64,000 nt of DNA from Dactylorhiza incarnata. Taxonomy: Eukaryota; Streptophyta; Magnoliopsida; Asparagales; Orchidaceae. The position numbers and the translations under genes are program-made. Location of the stretch: positions 186,001 to 250,000 of the forward strand of contig JAWHQI010000711.1 in assembly GCA_033032865.1 (NCBI GenBank), written 5' to 3'. The notes under the pieces were generated by a model. It searched no databases, was not told the DNA's origin, and saw only the letters and a list, made by a program, of their open reading frames with translations. Below are positions 24,761 through 35,378 of this stretch, piece after piece (position 1 is the first letter of the stretch; each line of letters starts with the position of its first letter).

Positions 24761-27700
24761 TCAAGGATAGAATCGTTTGAGATCGTCACCGCTCCACGTG
24801 CGTGGGATGTCTTCTCCTTCGTTGGTTTGGAGACGGTAGGCCCCATTCCTAGATACTTCTTTGATGATGAAAGGTCCTGCCCAATTAGGATCCAGCTTCC
24901 CAACATTACCAGACCTTGCTGCGGCATCCACCTTTTTTAACACCAAATCCCCGACTACAAACTGCTTCACTCTGACATTCTTATCAAAATATTTTGCCAT
25001 TCTCCTTTTAACTTCTTCCTGCCTGATTGTTGCTTCATCCTGAAGTTCCTCGATTAGATCAAGATTATGCATGAGGGCCTCACCATTTTCATCTATCCAG
25101 GATTCTCCTCCTTCTTTGGCGTAAATAACCCTTGGAGTGACCACCTCGAATTCCACAGGGACAACAGCTTCCGAGCCATGAGATAATTTGAAAGGTGTCT
25201 CCCCGGTAGCCGAAGACGGAGTAGTACGAAGGGTCCACAGGATGGAAGGAAGTTGGTCCGCCCAATTTCCTTTCTGGTTCAAGACTCTTTTCATCAAAAG
25301 CTGCCGAATTTGCCTGTTTGCCGCCTCCACTTGACCATTGGTCCTTGGATGGTGTACTGAGGCAAACCGAAGATCAATTCCTATCTGATCACAGAAGTTT
25401 ATCATCTCTGGATTGTTGAATTGTGGGCCATTATCGGTGACGATTGCCAACGGAATTCCATGTCGGCAGATAATCTCTCCCCAGACGAAGTTTCTGACAA
25501 TTTGGGTGGTAGTTCTTGCTAATGCTTTTGCTTCGATCCACTTACTGAAATAATCGATCATTACCAGGATAAAGCGACGTTGTCCGCTGGCCATTGGGAA
25601 AGGCCCCATAAGATCCATTCCCCATACTGCAAAAGGCCATGGCGCAGTTATTGACCTGAGTGACTGAGCAGGCAAATGTTGAAGAGGAGCAAACTTTTGA
25701 CATTGGACACATCGCTTGGCGAAGGCTTCAGCATCCTTTCTCATGGTTGGCCAGAAGTATCCTTGCCGCAGGATCCTTTTTTCTAAGGTTTTCGCCCCCG
25801 AATGGCTACCACATTCCCCAGAATGAACTTCCTGAAGTATGACCGGGATCTCCTCTTCTGAAACGCACCGTGCCGAGAGAGAAATCAAAGTTTTTCGGTA
25901 CAAGACTCCCGCTATCAGGTAGTAGTACGCCGCCTTTCTTCTGAACCTGTTTTTGTCCTTGATTGATGGATGATATTCTCCTTTTGTCAGAAACAATTCG
26001 TAGGGGTCTTTCCAAGAAGGATGTTGATCGATCTGCATGAGCTCTTCTTCCTCTGTCTCCTCTGTTGCCGGATGAAAAAGTTCCGAGGTTACTCCTCCTG
26101 ATGGAAGACCAAATTTTGACAATTCGTCTGCCTCTTCATTCTGCGTTCTCGGAATGTGCTCGATGATGAAGGATTTGAATCTCCCGATCTCTTTCTTAGC
26201 TAGGAATAGATATTTTCTCAACATTGGTTCTCTTGTCTCGTAGTTCCCTAGAACCTGCGAGGCCATTACAAGAGAATCAGTTTTCACATGAACATGTTCT
26301 ATCCCAAGCTCCTTTGCGAGTCTCAGGCCGGCCAAGAGTGCTTCGTATTCGGCCTGGTTATTTGTAACTGAAAAGAAAAATCTAATAGCCTGTTCCAGCC
26401 TGATGCCGTTTGGACTGATCAAAACCACTCCGGCTCCCACGGAGTTCCTGCCAGAAGCCCCATCCACATAAATGATCCAAGCCAAAGGAGATTGCACTAC
26501 CTGTTCGGGATTAGACTCCATCGTGTCTATCAAGAAATCTGCCAATACTTGTGCCTTTATTGCTGTTCTGGGAGTGTACAGTATTTCGAACTCGCTTAGC
26601 TCAATTGCCCATTTGGCCAACCTTCCTGAATGTTCCGGCTTCTCCAAGATATTCCTCAGTGGATGATCTGAAACCACCTGAATAGGATGAGCTTGAAAAT
26701 AGGGGCGGAGCCTTCGTGATGACATGACTAAAGCCAAGGCTAATTTCTCCAGGATTGAATATCTAGTTTCTGCATCTTTAAGGATATGGCTGACATAGTA
26801 TATCGGAAACTGTTTCTTTTTCTCTTCCCGAACCAGGACAGAGCTTATCGCATCAGGGCCTACCCCCAAATACAAGAATAGTGTTTCTCCTTCGCGAGGG
26901 CTTTGAAGAAGGGGGGTTGAAGTTAATTGCTTTTTCAATTGTTCGAAAGCATTATTGCATTCCTCGTTCCATTCAAACTTAGATCCTCCCCTAAGTGTTT
27001 TGAAGAACGGAGCGCTTTTATCTCCCGATTTGGAAATGAATCGGCTCAATCCTGCCAACCTTCCACCAAGTTGCTGTACCTCTTTCGGACTACGAGGAGG
27101 GGTCATGTCTAGGATGGCTTTTACTTTATCTGGGTTCGGTGCGAGACCATCAGGAGTGAGAAGATGTCCAAGAAATTTCCCCTTGTTCGCCCCGAACACG
27201 CATTTCGAGGGGTTTAATTTTAATTTGAACCTCCGTAGAGTAGCGAACGTCTCTACGAGGTCTTCCAGATGGATTAAAAAAAGTTTTACTTTTTAGAAGG
27301 AGATCATCAACATATACTTCCAGATTTCTCCCTTTTTGTTTTTCAAAAACTGTGTCCATCATCCTCTGATATGTTGCCCCCGCATTTTTGAGGCCAAAAG
27401 GCATGACGAGATAACAATAACATCCATCATTGGTAATGAAGGATGTATGCGGGATATCAGGCTTATGCATCTTAATCTGGTGATAACCAGAAAATGCATC
27501 TAAAAAACTCATAAAACTATATCCCACCGCGGAATCTACCAAAACATCTATCCGAGGCAAGGGATAACAATCCTTGGGGCATGCTTTATTGAGTTTAGTG
27601 AAATCAACACACATACGCCATTTCCCCCCAGACTTTTTCACCATCACTACATTCGACATCCAGGTGGGGTACTGGATTTCAGAAATGAAATTGGCCTTAA

Positions 27701-30380
27701 GAAGCTTTGCAACTTCTTCTTTGATAGGTACCGCCAGCTTAGTTGCTACCTCCCTCTTCTTCTGTTGGATTGGCTTGATCTCCGGAGAAACGTTGAGGTG
27801 ATGGCACGCGACATCTGGATCTATTCCAGGCATGTCTTCCGCCGACCAAGCGAAGATGTCCAAGTTATTCAGCAGGCAGGAGGTTAACTGGAGCTTCTCC
27901 TCTTCTGATAGCTCGGCGTTGATGATCAGCTTCTTCCCTTCCCCTTCAACAATGGGGATCTCTTGGGTCTCCTGGGCAGGTTCCAGGTAGGTCCCTTTCC
28001 GTTCCGCGCTCTCCTCAGCTTCTTCAGGGAGTTCGGACACCTCTTGGATGTCATTCTGGGGCTTGTGAAGTGGTGCCTCGGTGATCACATTAACTGTCTT
28101 CACATAACATTCGCGTGCCACCTTTGGATCGCTCCGGATCCGGTACTGACGCCCCTCAGCAGCGAATTTCAAGGCCAAATGGAAAGTTGATACCACCGCT
28201 CTGTAAGCATTTAGGATTGGTCTTCCGAAAATAGCGCAGTAGCTACTTGGGGCTTCCACTACTACGAAGTTCACCAACTTTGTTATGCCCCCTAGCGATA
28301 CCAGAAGCTTCACGCACCCTTCTACTTCCTTCTTTTCTCCTGAGAAGCCATAGAGGGGGCCTTCCGTAGAGAGTAAGGCCTTTCCAGTCTTGAGGGCCTC
28401 AAACGTTTGGCGAAAGATGAGATTAACTGAGCTGCCTGTATCGATCAAAATTTTGTGCACTGCGTAATTCTCAATAACCGCCTTTATCACCACCGCGTCA
28501 TCGAACGGATTCGCATTTGGGGAGAGATCTTCCTGGCCAAACGTAACAACCGTCCTTTCCGGGGCAGAAGTGGAGGCAACTGCCACTTCTTGCTTTGTAA
28601 CTCTCCCGATGCTAGATTTTCGGGAGGATTCTATCCCTGCCCCACCATGGATGCAATAGATGTTGCCGAGAGGGCCAACATCATTCACCTCTATGCATTC
28701 GGTTGCAGGATGTATATCCCCATAACCACCGGCCTCCTCTACATCAGCACACTCCCATGTTACTTCGACTGCCTCCTTCTTCTTCTCAGCTCGTGGTTCA
28801 ACCGGAGCTTCTTGCCGAATCAACCCCCGAAGCTTTCCCTCTTTCAGGAGTTTTTCTATCAACCACCGGAGGGCCCGGCAATCTTCAGTTAGATGCCCCT
28901 CTTCTTTATGATATTCACAGTAAAGGTTTGGGTTCCGATTGCGAACTTCTGATTTCAAAGGAGGGGGCTTTTTAAAGTCAGGCCTTTTCTGAAGAATCTG
29001 CACGACCTCATTCATGGTAACGTTGAGTGGGGTGAACGAATCTTGTGATTCATCATATCGGATGGATGGAATAGGTGGAGATGGTTGTGCGATGTATTGT
29101 GGCAGATATACGGGCATGATTTGCGGAACTCCCATGGGTTGAGTGGGTGCGATGGCCAACGGCGGCTTCTGATCCTGAAACCGTTGATGGCCAATGAATG
29201 GTTGCTTGGGCTTAAGATTCCTTCCCCTTTGAGCCCGAGGCTCGAAATCAGGCCGAGACGAGTGATTATAACGTTGCTGATGGGTTGATGCAGAATTGAA
29301 CTGATCGTTGTCACTGAGCAACTTGGCAACGTATCCCGGATTAGTCTTTTCACCCCTGATGAATTTGTTTGCCAAGCTAATCATTTCTTGATATGTCTTT
29401 GGTTCCCTGATTTGGGCTTCAAACTTCAGTGGCCCCTCCCTAAGGCCATGCATTAGAGCGACCCTATATAACTCCGGATCGACGTTTTGTACTTCCATAA
29501 TTTCCCTTTGGAAACGATCGACGAAACGGGCCCACGTTTCGTTTTCTTGCTGTCGTATCTCGAATAGGGCTGCCGGGCCATTCTTCCTCTTCTTAGAGGT
29601 AGAGAATCGAAGCAAAAATTCTCTACGTAACTCCGCAAAGCATCTGATAGATCGAGGATGCAATCCATAGAACCATTCTCTGGCCTGCCCATCAAAGGAT
29701 GTCACCAGGAGCTTGCACTTTGTTGCATCAGTGATGGTCCTTAGAGCAACAGCTGATTCAAATGCCTGGAGGTGTATCGCTGGATCGGACTCCCCACTAT
29801 ATGCCGACATACGTGGTTCTCGAAAGTTGTTTGGGGCCGGCTCTCCTCGGATTTCGTCGGTGAAGGGAGAACTCTCCTCGGCATCCTCGTACAGAGGGAA
29901 AGCAGGGTTATAAGGGATCTCGGCTGCGGTCATTGGCGGACAGGCCGCATGATAGGAGCGGGCAGGTGCTCCAGCCGGATATGATTGGAAAGTGGCGACC
30001 TCAGGCGGATAGAGAAAATGAGCGGCCTGAGAGGTCGCCCCTTGAAAGTCAAGGACCCGAGCTGGCATGCATCGCGCGGCCTCTTGGTAGAGATTCGGAC
30101 GGTCCGCGGAACCTTCTTGTGGTGGTCGGGAATGAGCGACTTGCGCGAACGGATATGGAGGTGGAGGAGGTAAAACAGGAGTGACCGCCTGGGGAGCCGC
30201 GGCCTGCTGAGGGGCTAACCGCTCGGTTAGTAGAGTTAAGGCCTGAGTGATTGCGTCCAGACGCTGGTCGGTCGCCTGCCGAGCCTGGTCGGCCTCTCTC
30301 TTTGTCTGCTCCAGAGCTTCCCACAAAGAGTCTTCACTATGGTCGGATCGGTCTCTGGGAGGGAGCTGGCGGTCTGTCAT
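24761..30380 (-). pseudogene. gag-pol: E1 Gag-Pol polyprotein gene, broken by a one-base frameshift in RT
   Basis: From ATG at 30380 the frame encodes Gag, CHHC knuckle, protease (DTGSS) and RT as far as just after the YVDD motif, then shifts. A run of seven A's at 27276-27282 replaces the six found in E2 (41655-41660). The original frame stops at 27150. The second RT part, both RNase H domains and integrase continue in another frame to 24761. Everything else aligns closely with the intact E2 protein, so the break is recent or a sequencing error in a homopolymer. As written, this copy cannot make full RT, RNase H or integrase. Confidence 0.93.
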
Positions 30381-30410
30381 TCTGAGCTAAGGATTTCGCT
30401 GACAGTCTGC

Positions 30411-30428
30411 GATCTGAAGGTCGCGTGT
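30411..30428 (-). other. Primer binding site of E1
   Basis: In element orientation, three bases (GAA) after the LTR end is ACACGCGACCTTCAGATC. This is complementary to an internal part of plant tRNA-Phe(GAA), anticodon-stem 3' strand through T-stem, as I recall that tRNA. The same site, with the same spacing, occurs in E2 and E3. It is not complementary to a 3' CCA end. Confidence 0.7.
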
Positions 30429-30431
30429 TTC

Positions 30432-31268
30432 TGTTCGATTCAAAAGTGCGCCTCCGAAGGAAAACGAGGGTTGCGGACTATCAGTTACTACTTAGTTGAA
30501 GAATTCAGACCGCTAGCAGCGGTCGAGGCCAGACTTCGCCCGTCGCGGCAAATGCCACTCCTGCGACGGGCTTTCCTTTTATTGAAAAGTAGCGGTTACA
30601 AATGTGAAAGAGCAGAAGCCGGCCGGTCAGCAGTTCGCGAGACCTGAAACTCGAGACCGGAGCTCAGACAAGCGAGCTCTTGGATTCGAGTGTGCGTGTC
30701 TTGGGAACAGTGCCGCCCCCTATTTATAGGCTTGGGGGCCTGCCCGATCGGGCAGGGATAAAATAACCTCCTGCCCGGGTACAGGAGAAACGGGCAGGCG
30801 GTGACGGGATACACAAAGAAGAGAAAGAAAAGAGGCCGCGCGATCTGACGGCCTGCCTTCCCGATCTGTCTTGCTTGCGGCTGAGGACGCCGGGACCAAG
30901 TCAATAATGCAGACCGCGCGGTTTGGAGATTGAGGTCGCGGTCTGCCCTCTGGTCATGACTCAGCCGATCTTCAAGAGGTAACTTGGATAGCCTTCGATC
31001 TGGAACCCCGACCTGTTCTTCGGGGCTGGAACTTCGAGTTCCTATGGGACAACCCGCGCGGCCTCCTTGCTGAGACCGCGGATGAACTTCCTGCCTTGGC
31101 TCTTTGTCGATCTTATCTCTTCGGGGGTGATCCTGGAAATGACACCAGGCCGCCCGGCCTGGCCCTTCTTGAACGGGGAACCGCCGATTCCAGGACCCAG
31201 CGGCTTGGCTCAAGAGTTCGAGCGGTCTGATAATGGTTCAAACCGAGAAGCGGTTTTCCGGGCAAACA
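30432..31268 (-). repeat. 5' LTR of E1 (right in the window)
   Basis: 837 bp, identical to 17665-18501. It drives genomic RNA leftwards: reverse TATA box at 30720-30728, an 18-bp palindrome upstream of it (30739-30756), a second inverted pair of the same half-site (30770-30798), AATAAA (reverse) at 30578-30583 and the stable hairpin at 30538-30571. Confidence 0.97.
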
Positions 31269-31925
31269 GATGTTTAAAGTTTGAGCGTCATTTGGAGCTA
31301 AATACCTCACTCTCACTTCCAACCGCATAAAAAATTCTTTTATTTTGAGATTTATGTGTCATTTGGATCTAAATATCGCATTACCACCAGAACCCACTTT
31401 ATATCGACCTCTAAACGAGCTTGAATGGTTTAAAATTGTTCTCCATTGGATTTAGGGCTCCGATCTCATTCCGAAAAGGTATTGTGGGCGAAAATCAGAC
31501 AACCGGATCAAAAGTTACGGATGTTTGAAATTTAGGTCTCCCTTCGAGCTAAGTACATTTTTACCAACCCGATGCATATTGACCACTAAACAAACTGGAA
31601 TTGGTAAAATTTGCTCTCCAATGGATGTAGGGCTCCGAGCTCATTTCAAAAAGATGTTGTGCGTAAAAATCGGACAACCAGATCAAAAGTAATGGCTGTT
31701 ACAGTTTATGTGTCAAGAGGAGCTAAATCCCTTATTACCATTGCAACCATTTGTATATTGACCACTAAAATGATCTGGAATGGTTTAAAATTGTGCTCCA
31801 TTGGATGTATGCCTCCGAGCATATTCTGAAAAGGTGTTGTGGGCAAAAATCAAACTTACAAATCAAAATTTATGGCTGTTAGAAGTTTAGGTGTCATTTG
31901 GAGCTATATTTCGCATTACCGCTGC
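31269..31925. repeat. Satellite block B between E1 and E2
   Basis: 657 bp of satellite. The first five bases are the right GATGT duplication of E1 and the last five (31921-31925) the left GCTGC duplication of E2. Joined to 16275-17664 it completes one HOR copy of exactly 2,037 bp. Confidence 0.95.
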
Positions 31926-32759
31926 TGTTCGATTCAAAAGTGCGCTTACGAAGAAAATTGAAGGCTGCGGACTATCAGTTACTATTTAGTTAGAGAATTC
32001 AGACCGCTAGCAGCGATCGAGGCCAGACTTCGCCCGTCGCGGCAAATGCCACTCCTGCGATGGGCTTTCCTTTTATTGAAAAGTAGCGGTTACAAATGCG
32101 AGAAAGCAGAAGCCGGCCGGTCAACAGTTCGCGAGACCTGAAACTCGAGACCGCAGCTCAGACAAGCGAGCTCTTGGATTCGAGTGTGCGTCCATTGTGA
32201 ACAGTGCCGCCCCCTATTTATAGGCTTGGGGGCCTGCCCGATCGGGCAGGGATAAAATAACCTCCTGCCGGGTACAGGAGAAACGGGCAGGCGGTGACGG
32301 GATACACAAAGAAGAAAAAGAAAGAGGCCGCGCGATCTGACGGCCTGCCTTCCCGACCTGTCTTGCTTGCGGCTGAGGACACCGGGACCAAGTCAATAAT
32401 GCAGACCGCGCGGTTTGGAGATTGAGGCCGCGGTCTGCCTTCTGGTCATGACTTAGCCGATCTTCAAGAGGTAACTTGGATAGCCTTCGATCTGGAGCCC
32501 CGGCCTGTTCTTCGGGGCTGGAACTTCGAGTTTCTATGGGACAACCCGCGCGGCCTTCTTGCTGAGACCGCGGATGAACTTCTTGCCTTGGCTCTTTGAC
32601 GATCTTATCCCTTTGGGGGCGATCCGGAAATGACACCAGGCCGCCCGGCCTGGCCCTTTCTGAACTGAGAACCGCCGATATCAGGACCCAGCGGCTTAGC
32701 CCAGGAGTCCGAGCGGTCTGATAATGGTTCAAACCGAGAAGCGGTTTTCGGGGCAAACA
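31926..32759 (-). repeat. 3' LTR of E2 (left in the window)
   Basis: 834 bp. Relative to the right LTR it has one base deleted in the CCTGCCCG half-site (near 32279), T for C at 32061 (which breaks one pair in the stable hairpin at 32032-32065), and G for C near the end (32750). Confidence 0.96.
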
Positions 32760-32802
32760 TAATCCCCGCATATTTTCAAATCTCAGAGGATTTCGAAAAT
32801 AT
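32760..32802 (-). other. Purine tract and bulged stem-loop next to the 3' LTR of E2
   Basis: The tract GCGGGGATTA (element orientation) abuts the LTR, and the hairpin 32770-32802 lies just upstream. Arms and bulged G are as in E1; the loop is one base shorter. Confidence 0.72.
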
Positions 32803-32843
32803 TAGCTTTGACCGGGAGACCGCATCCGACTTGTCTTGAATTC

Positions 32844-32849
32844 TATAAG
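32844..32849 (+). promoter_or_regulatory. TATA-like box upstream of antisense gene 1 (E2)
   Basis: TATAAG about 100 bp before the ATG at 32947, in a block conserved with E1 and E0. This is a candidate promoter only. Confidence 0.45.
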
Positions 32850-32946
32850 AGAGCCAGAGAATTCATTCTGCGTTGCTTTTTCTGAAATCACGGGATATTA
32901 CTCGCCGGTTGCGGTCAGAATTTTTAAGACCGGCGATTCTTCAGCA

Positions 32947-35025
32947 ATGGACTTCCTGGACGCCGTGCTAGACCGCGTGGATCCCAGCGGAGATCAGAGG
33001 AGGGCGGAAGATAAGAGGCGCGAACCGTTGGAGAAGCCGGACAAGGAGAAAGAGAAGCAAGACCGGAAAGATCGGAAGAAGAGGAAGCGGGCTGAGAAGG
33101 CCGCAGCGGCTAGCCTCAAGCCAGTCGTAGATTTGTCAACTCCCAAAACTTCTTCAGAGCCCGTGGTGAACAGCTCGGGGCCTTCCCCTGATGTCTCGCC
33201 GATCCCTCCCAGCGACCTCAACCAACAGACCGCCAACTTGCCGAGCAAAGAGGTGGCCGCCACTTCTGAGAAAGTTGTTTCAGACAGCCCTTCGAAGAAG
33301 GTCGGCGAAACCGCCTCGTTTGGAGTGGAAATCACCCCATCCGGGAACCCTCACCTGCTTGTCAGGGATCTAGAGGAAGGGGCGGTTAGTTCCCCCAGGA
33401 CGGGCGAGCCGAATACTCCTCTGTCCGTGGATGATTATCCCAGCCCCCTGAAAGAAGTTCACCCAGCTCCGGGTAAGGGAGAAAGGAAGAGGAAGCAGAC
33501 CGGGTCCGTGACCGAGTGGATAACAAAGAAGGTCAAGAGGCTAGCCGCTAAGGAAAGGGCGGCCCTTAAGAAACCGACCGAATCCCTCCTTCAGACCAAC
33601 TCGCGACTAAAGGAGGAATTGGGCCTCGTGACTCCTCCATCCAAAAAGTTGAATGACCCATCGGCTACCCCTGATACGAGGCCGGGCGAACTGATTCCGG
33701 ACACGGCGAGTAGTTTATCCTTCAATGGGATTTTCAGAGATATGGATGAGCTGGTGAAGCGGGACCAACTCCTTGACAGCCCGCCGGCCTTAGAACAAAC
33801 CGCCCGAACTGCTGATAACTCAAGCCGCCCCGCCGAGACCGATCAGACCGAGGCCGAAGAGCGAGAAGCCGCTGCCCGGACCGCCTTGGAGGTCGAGCGG
33901 AAAGCGATGGAGCTTGGGGAGGTGCTGAAGGCGCAGGAGAAAGTTCCCCCGGCAATGACCGGGGAGGAGATAGCGGCGGTGAAGAAGGAAAAGGCGGACC
34001 GGGCTTTAAACAAGCCGCCGCGGTCTGATCTCTTCGCGCCAGGTACGAGCCCCGCGGATCGTAAATCCGTCCGTTTCTTCATTCCACGGCCTCTTCGAAA
34101 TAAGTTATTGACCCCGCCGACGAGCTTTTTCTCTATGGCGGCCTGGTCTTCTTCCGCTAGGCAGAGTAAGAAGAGATTCTTGCTTGAGCTACAACGGTGG
34201 TTAGACCCAAAACAGCCTAAGCGGCCCGCGCGTCTAGGCACTGATCTTTTATTCATGTCCATTGCTGTATATATTCAACCCTGCATGCTTTTATTTTTTA
34301 TGACCGCGCGGCCTTTTGCAGATAGCAACGATCAGACTGTGAAGCCGGGCGACCTTGTGGCCAGCCTACCTCCATTGGTTCCCCTGGCATCGATCAGCGC
34401 AACAACTTCGCAGGAAGGGCCACAACTTTTCGAACATCTCGAAGGAGATCTGGCCACCCTGCGAGCCCGCTTGAAAGAGATCGTAGACCGGGAGGCCGCT
34501 ACTCGGACCGCTCTGGAGGCTGAGCGAGTTGCGAGGATGAAGGCTGAAGAGGCGCTGAAGGCTCAGCTGGAGGCCGCGCAGGTAGCAGTGGAGGCCGAGA
34601 AGAGGGCCAAGGTAGCACAAGTCGCTGCTCTGACCGCCCAGCTGGAGAAAGAGAAGAGGGCGTCCGCGAAATCTGAGGGCGACTCGAAGTATTACCAGGA
34701 AAAGTTCCTGCGATTAACCAGAGAGGTCGATGCGAGCCGGCGAAATATGAATGATGCGATGGTGGTTATTGGCCGCCCGACTGTTGGGGCGGGCTCGAAT
34801 CCTCCCCCGGTTCGGGCGGCTGATCCGATGGTTGATGAGGCCGCTGCGGTCCCCCGTATGATTGCCGCCTCGCGGGTTGAAAGGGATGCCGGGCGGCTTC
34901 ATAGTACAATCAACCACCTCCATTATCATACCAGCCAAATTTATTCTCTCCTGAACACCAAAGTGACCAGGTCGCACGACTTCATAGAGAGGATGCCTCC
35001 CCAGAGCGCCGTCAGTCGTGACTAA
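32947..35025 (+). CDS. Antisense gene 1 of E2: basic coiled-coil protein, two exons (599 aa)
   Basis: Exon 1 is 32947-34042, the intron 34043-34321 (GTACGA...CTTTTGCAG, 279 bp) and exon 2 34322-35025. The intron happens to be a multiple of three without stops, so the frame also reads through unspliced. The E1 homologue, whose intron is shorter and not in frame, shows that it is an intron. Residues ~38-52 and ~179-209 are strongly basic. Residues ~300-355 and much of exon 2 have Glu/Ala/Lys/Leu patterns of coiled coil. Exon 1 is 48 bases longer than in E1 and exon 2 is 15 bases longer, both multiples of three. No recognised family or enzymatic motif. Confidence 0.7.
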   Translation: MDFLDAVLDRVDPSGDQRRAEDKRREPLEKPDKEKEKQDRKDRKKRKRAEKAAAASLKPVVDLSTPKTSSEPVVNSSGPSPDVSPIPPSDLNQQTANLPSKEVAATSEKVVSDSPSKKVGETASFGVEITPSGNPHLLVRDLEEGAVSSPRTGEPNTPLSVDDYPSPLKEVHPAPGKGERKRKQTGSVTEWITKKVKRLAAKERAALKKPTESLLQTNSRLKEELGLVTPPSKKLNDPSATPDTRPGELIPDTASSLSFNGIFRDMDELVKRDQLLDSPPALEQTARTADNSSRPAETDQTEAEEREAAARTALEVERKAMELGEVLKAQEKVPPAMTGEEIAAVKKEKADRALNKPPRSDLFAPGTSPADRKSVRFFIPRPLRNKLLTPPTSFFSMAAWSSSARQSKKRFLLELQRWLDPKQPKRPARLGTDLLFMSIAVYIQPCMLLFFMTARPFADSNDQTVKPGDLVASLPPLVPLASISATTSQEGPQLFEHLEGDLATLRARLKEIVDREAATRTALEAERVARMKAEEALKAQLEAAQVAVEAEKRAKVAQVAALTAQLEKEKRASAKSEGDSKYYQEKFLRLTREVDASRRNMNDAMVVIGRPTVGAGSNPPPVRAADPMVDEAAAVPRMIAASRVERDAGRLHSTINHLHYHTSQIYSLLNTKVTRSHDFIERMPPQSAVSRD

Positions 35026-35378
35026 TATTTGAATATAACTTGTATTATGAATGTGGCTTGTTGATCTGGACAATGTTCTTCTCTATTCTTGTCTTTTATT
35101 TGAACAATTCGCGCGGTCTCTTATTTTAACCGCTGTACTTTATGCCTTGTTTAAATCTTATGTTTCATTCGAACTGTTTTCCGGTCGGGCGAACTGTGAT
35201 GTATGCTTATTTCTGTTTTTTCTGGATGCCTTTGCTTCTTTCATATTTCTGGTGAATCTAACCACATAGGCCATTGACCGCGCGGTCAGAATGTATAGCC
35301 GTGTCATGATTTTACTATTCACAGATCATAGAAATCTATAAGTATAGAATTTGCCGAAGTCATTCTCACGATTTCCAG
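35026..35378 (+). other. Spacer between antisense genes 1 and 2 (E2)
   Basis: T-rich, closely matching 20552-20905 of E1. It includes ACCGCGCGGT (35279-35288), a TTCACAG acceptor-like end, TATAAG (35337-35342) and TTTCCAG immediately before the gene 2 ATG. No separate reading frame is supported. Confidence 0.4.

Larger units (their letters stand above)
17665..31268 (-). mobile_element. E1: complete Tat-lineage Ty3/gypsy LTR retrotransposon with antisense genes (13,604 bp)
   Basis: It has two 837-bp LTRs that look identical base for base, a 5-bp target duplication, a primer binding site, Gag-Pol on the minus strand (30380 to 24761), and two plus-strand genes (18691-20551 and 20906-22782) between pol and the 3' LTR. 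The Tat assignment rests on the duplicated RNase H, the CHHC Gag knuckle, the lack of a chromodomain and the extra ORFs. Identical LTRs mean a very recent insertion. Even so, RT carries a one-base frameshift, so this copy should need a helper element. Confidence 0.95.

Noticed and set aside
24214..24780. Small open frames over the stem-loop array and spacer
   Set aside because: They translate the repeated core and change with the arms; pairing, not codons, is conserved.
25660..25842. Plus-strand open frames opposite gag-pol (also 26955, 27963, 28455 and the E2 equivalents)
   Set aside because: Shadows of the conserved polyprotein on the other strand, without domains or start context.
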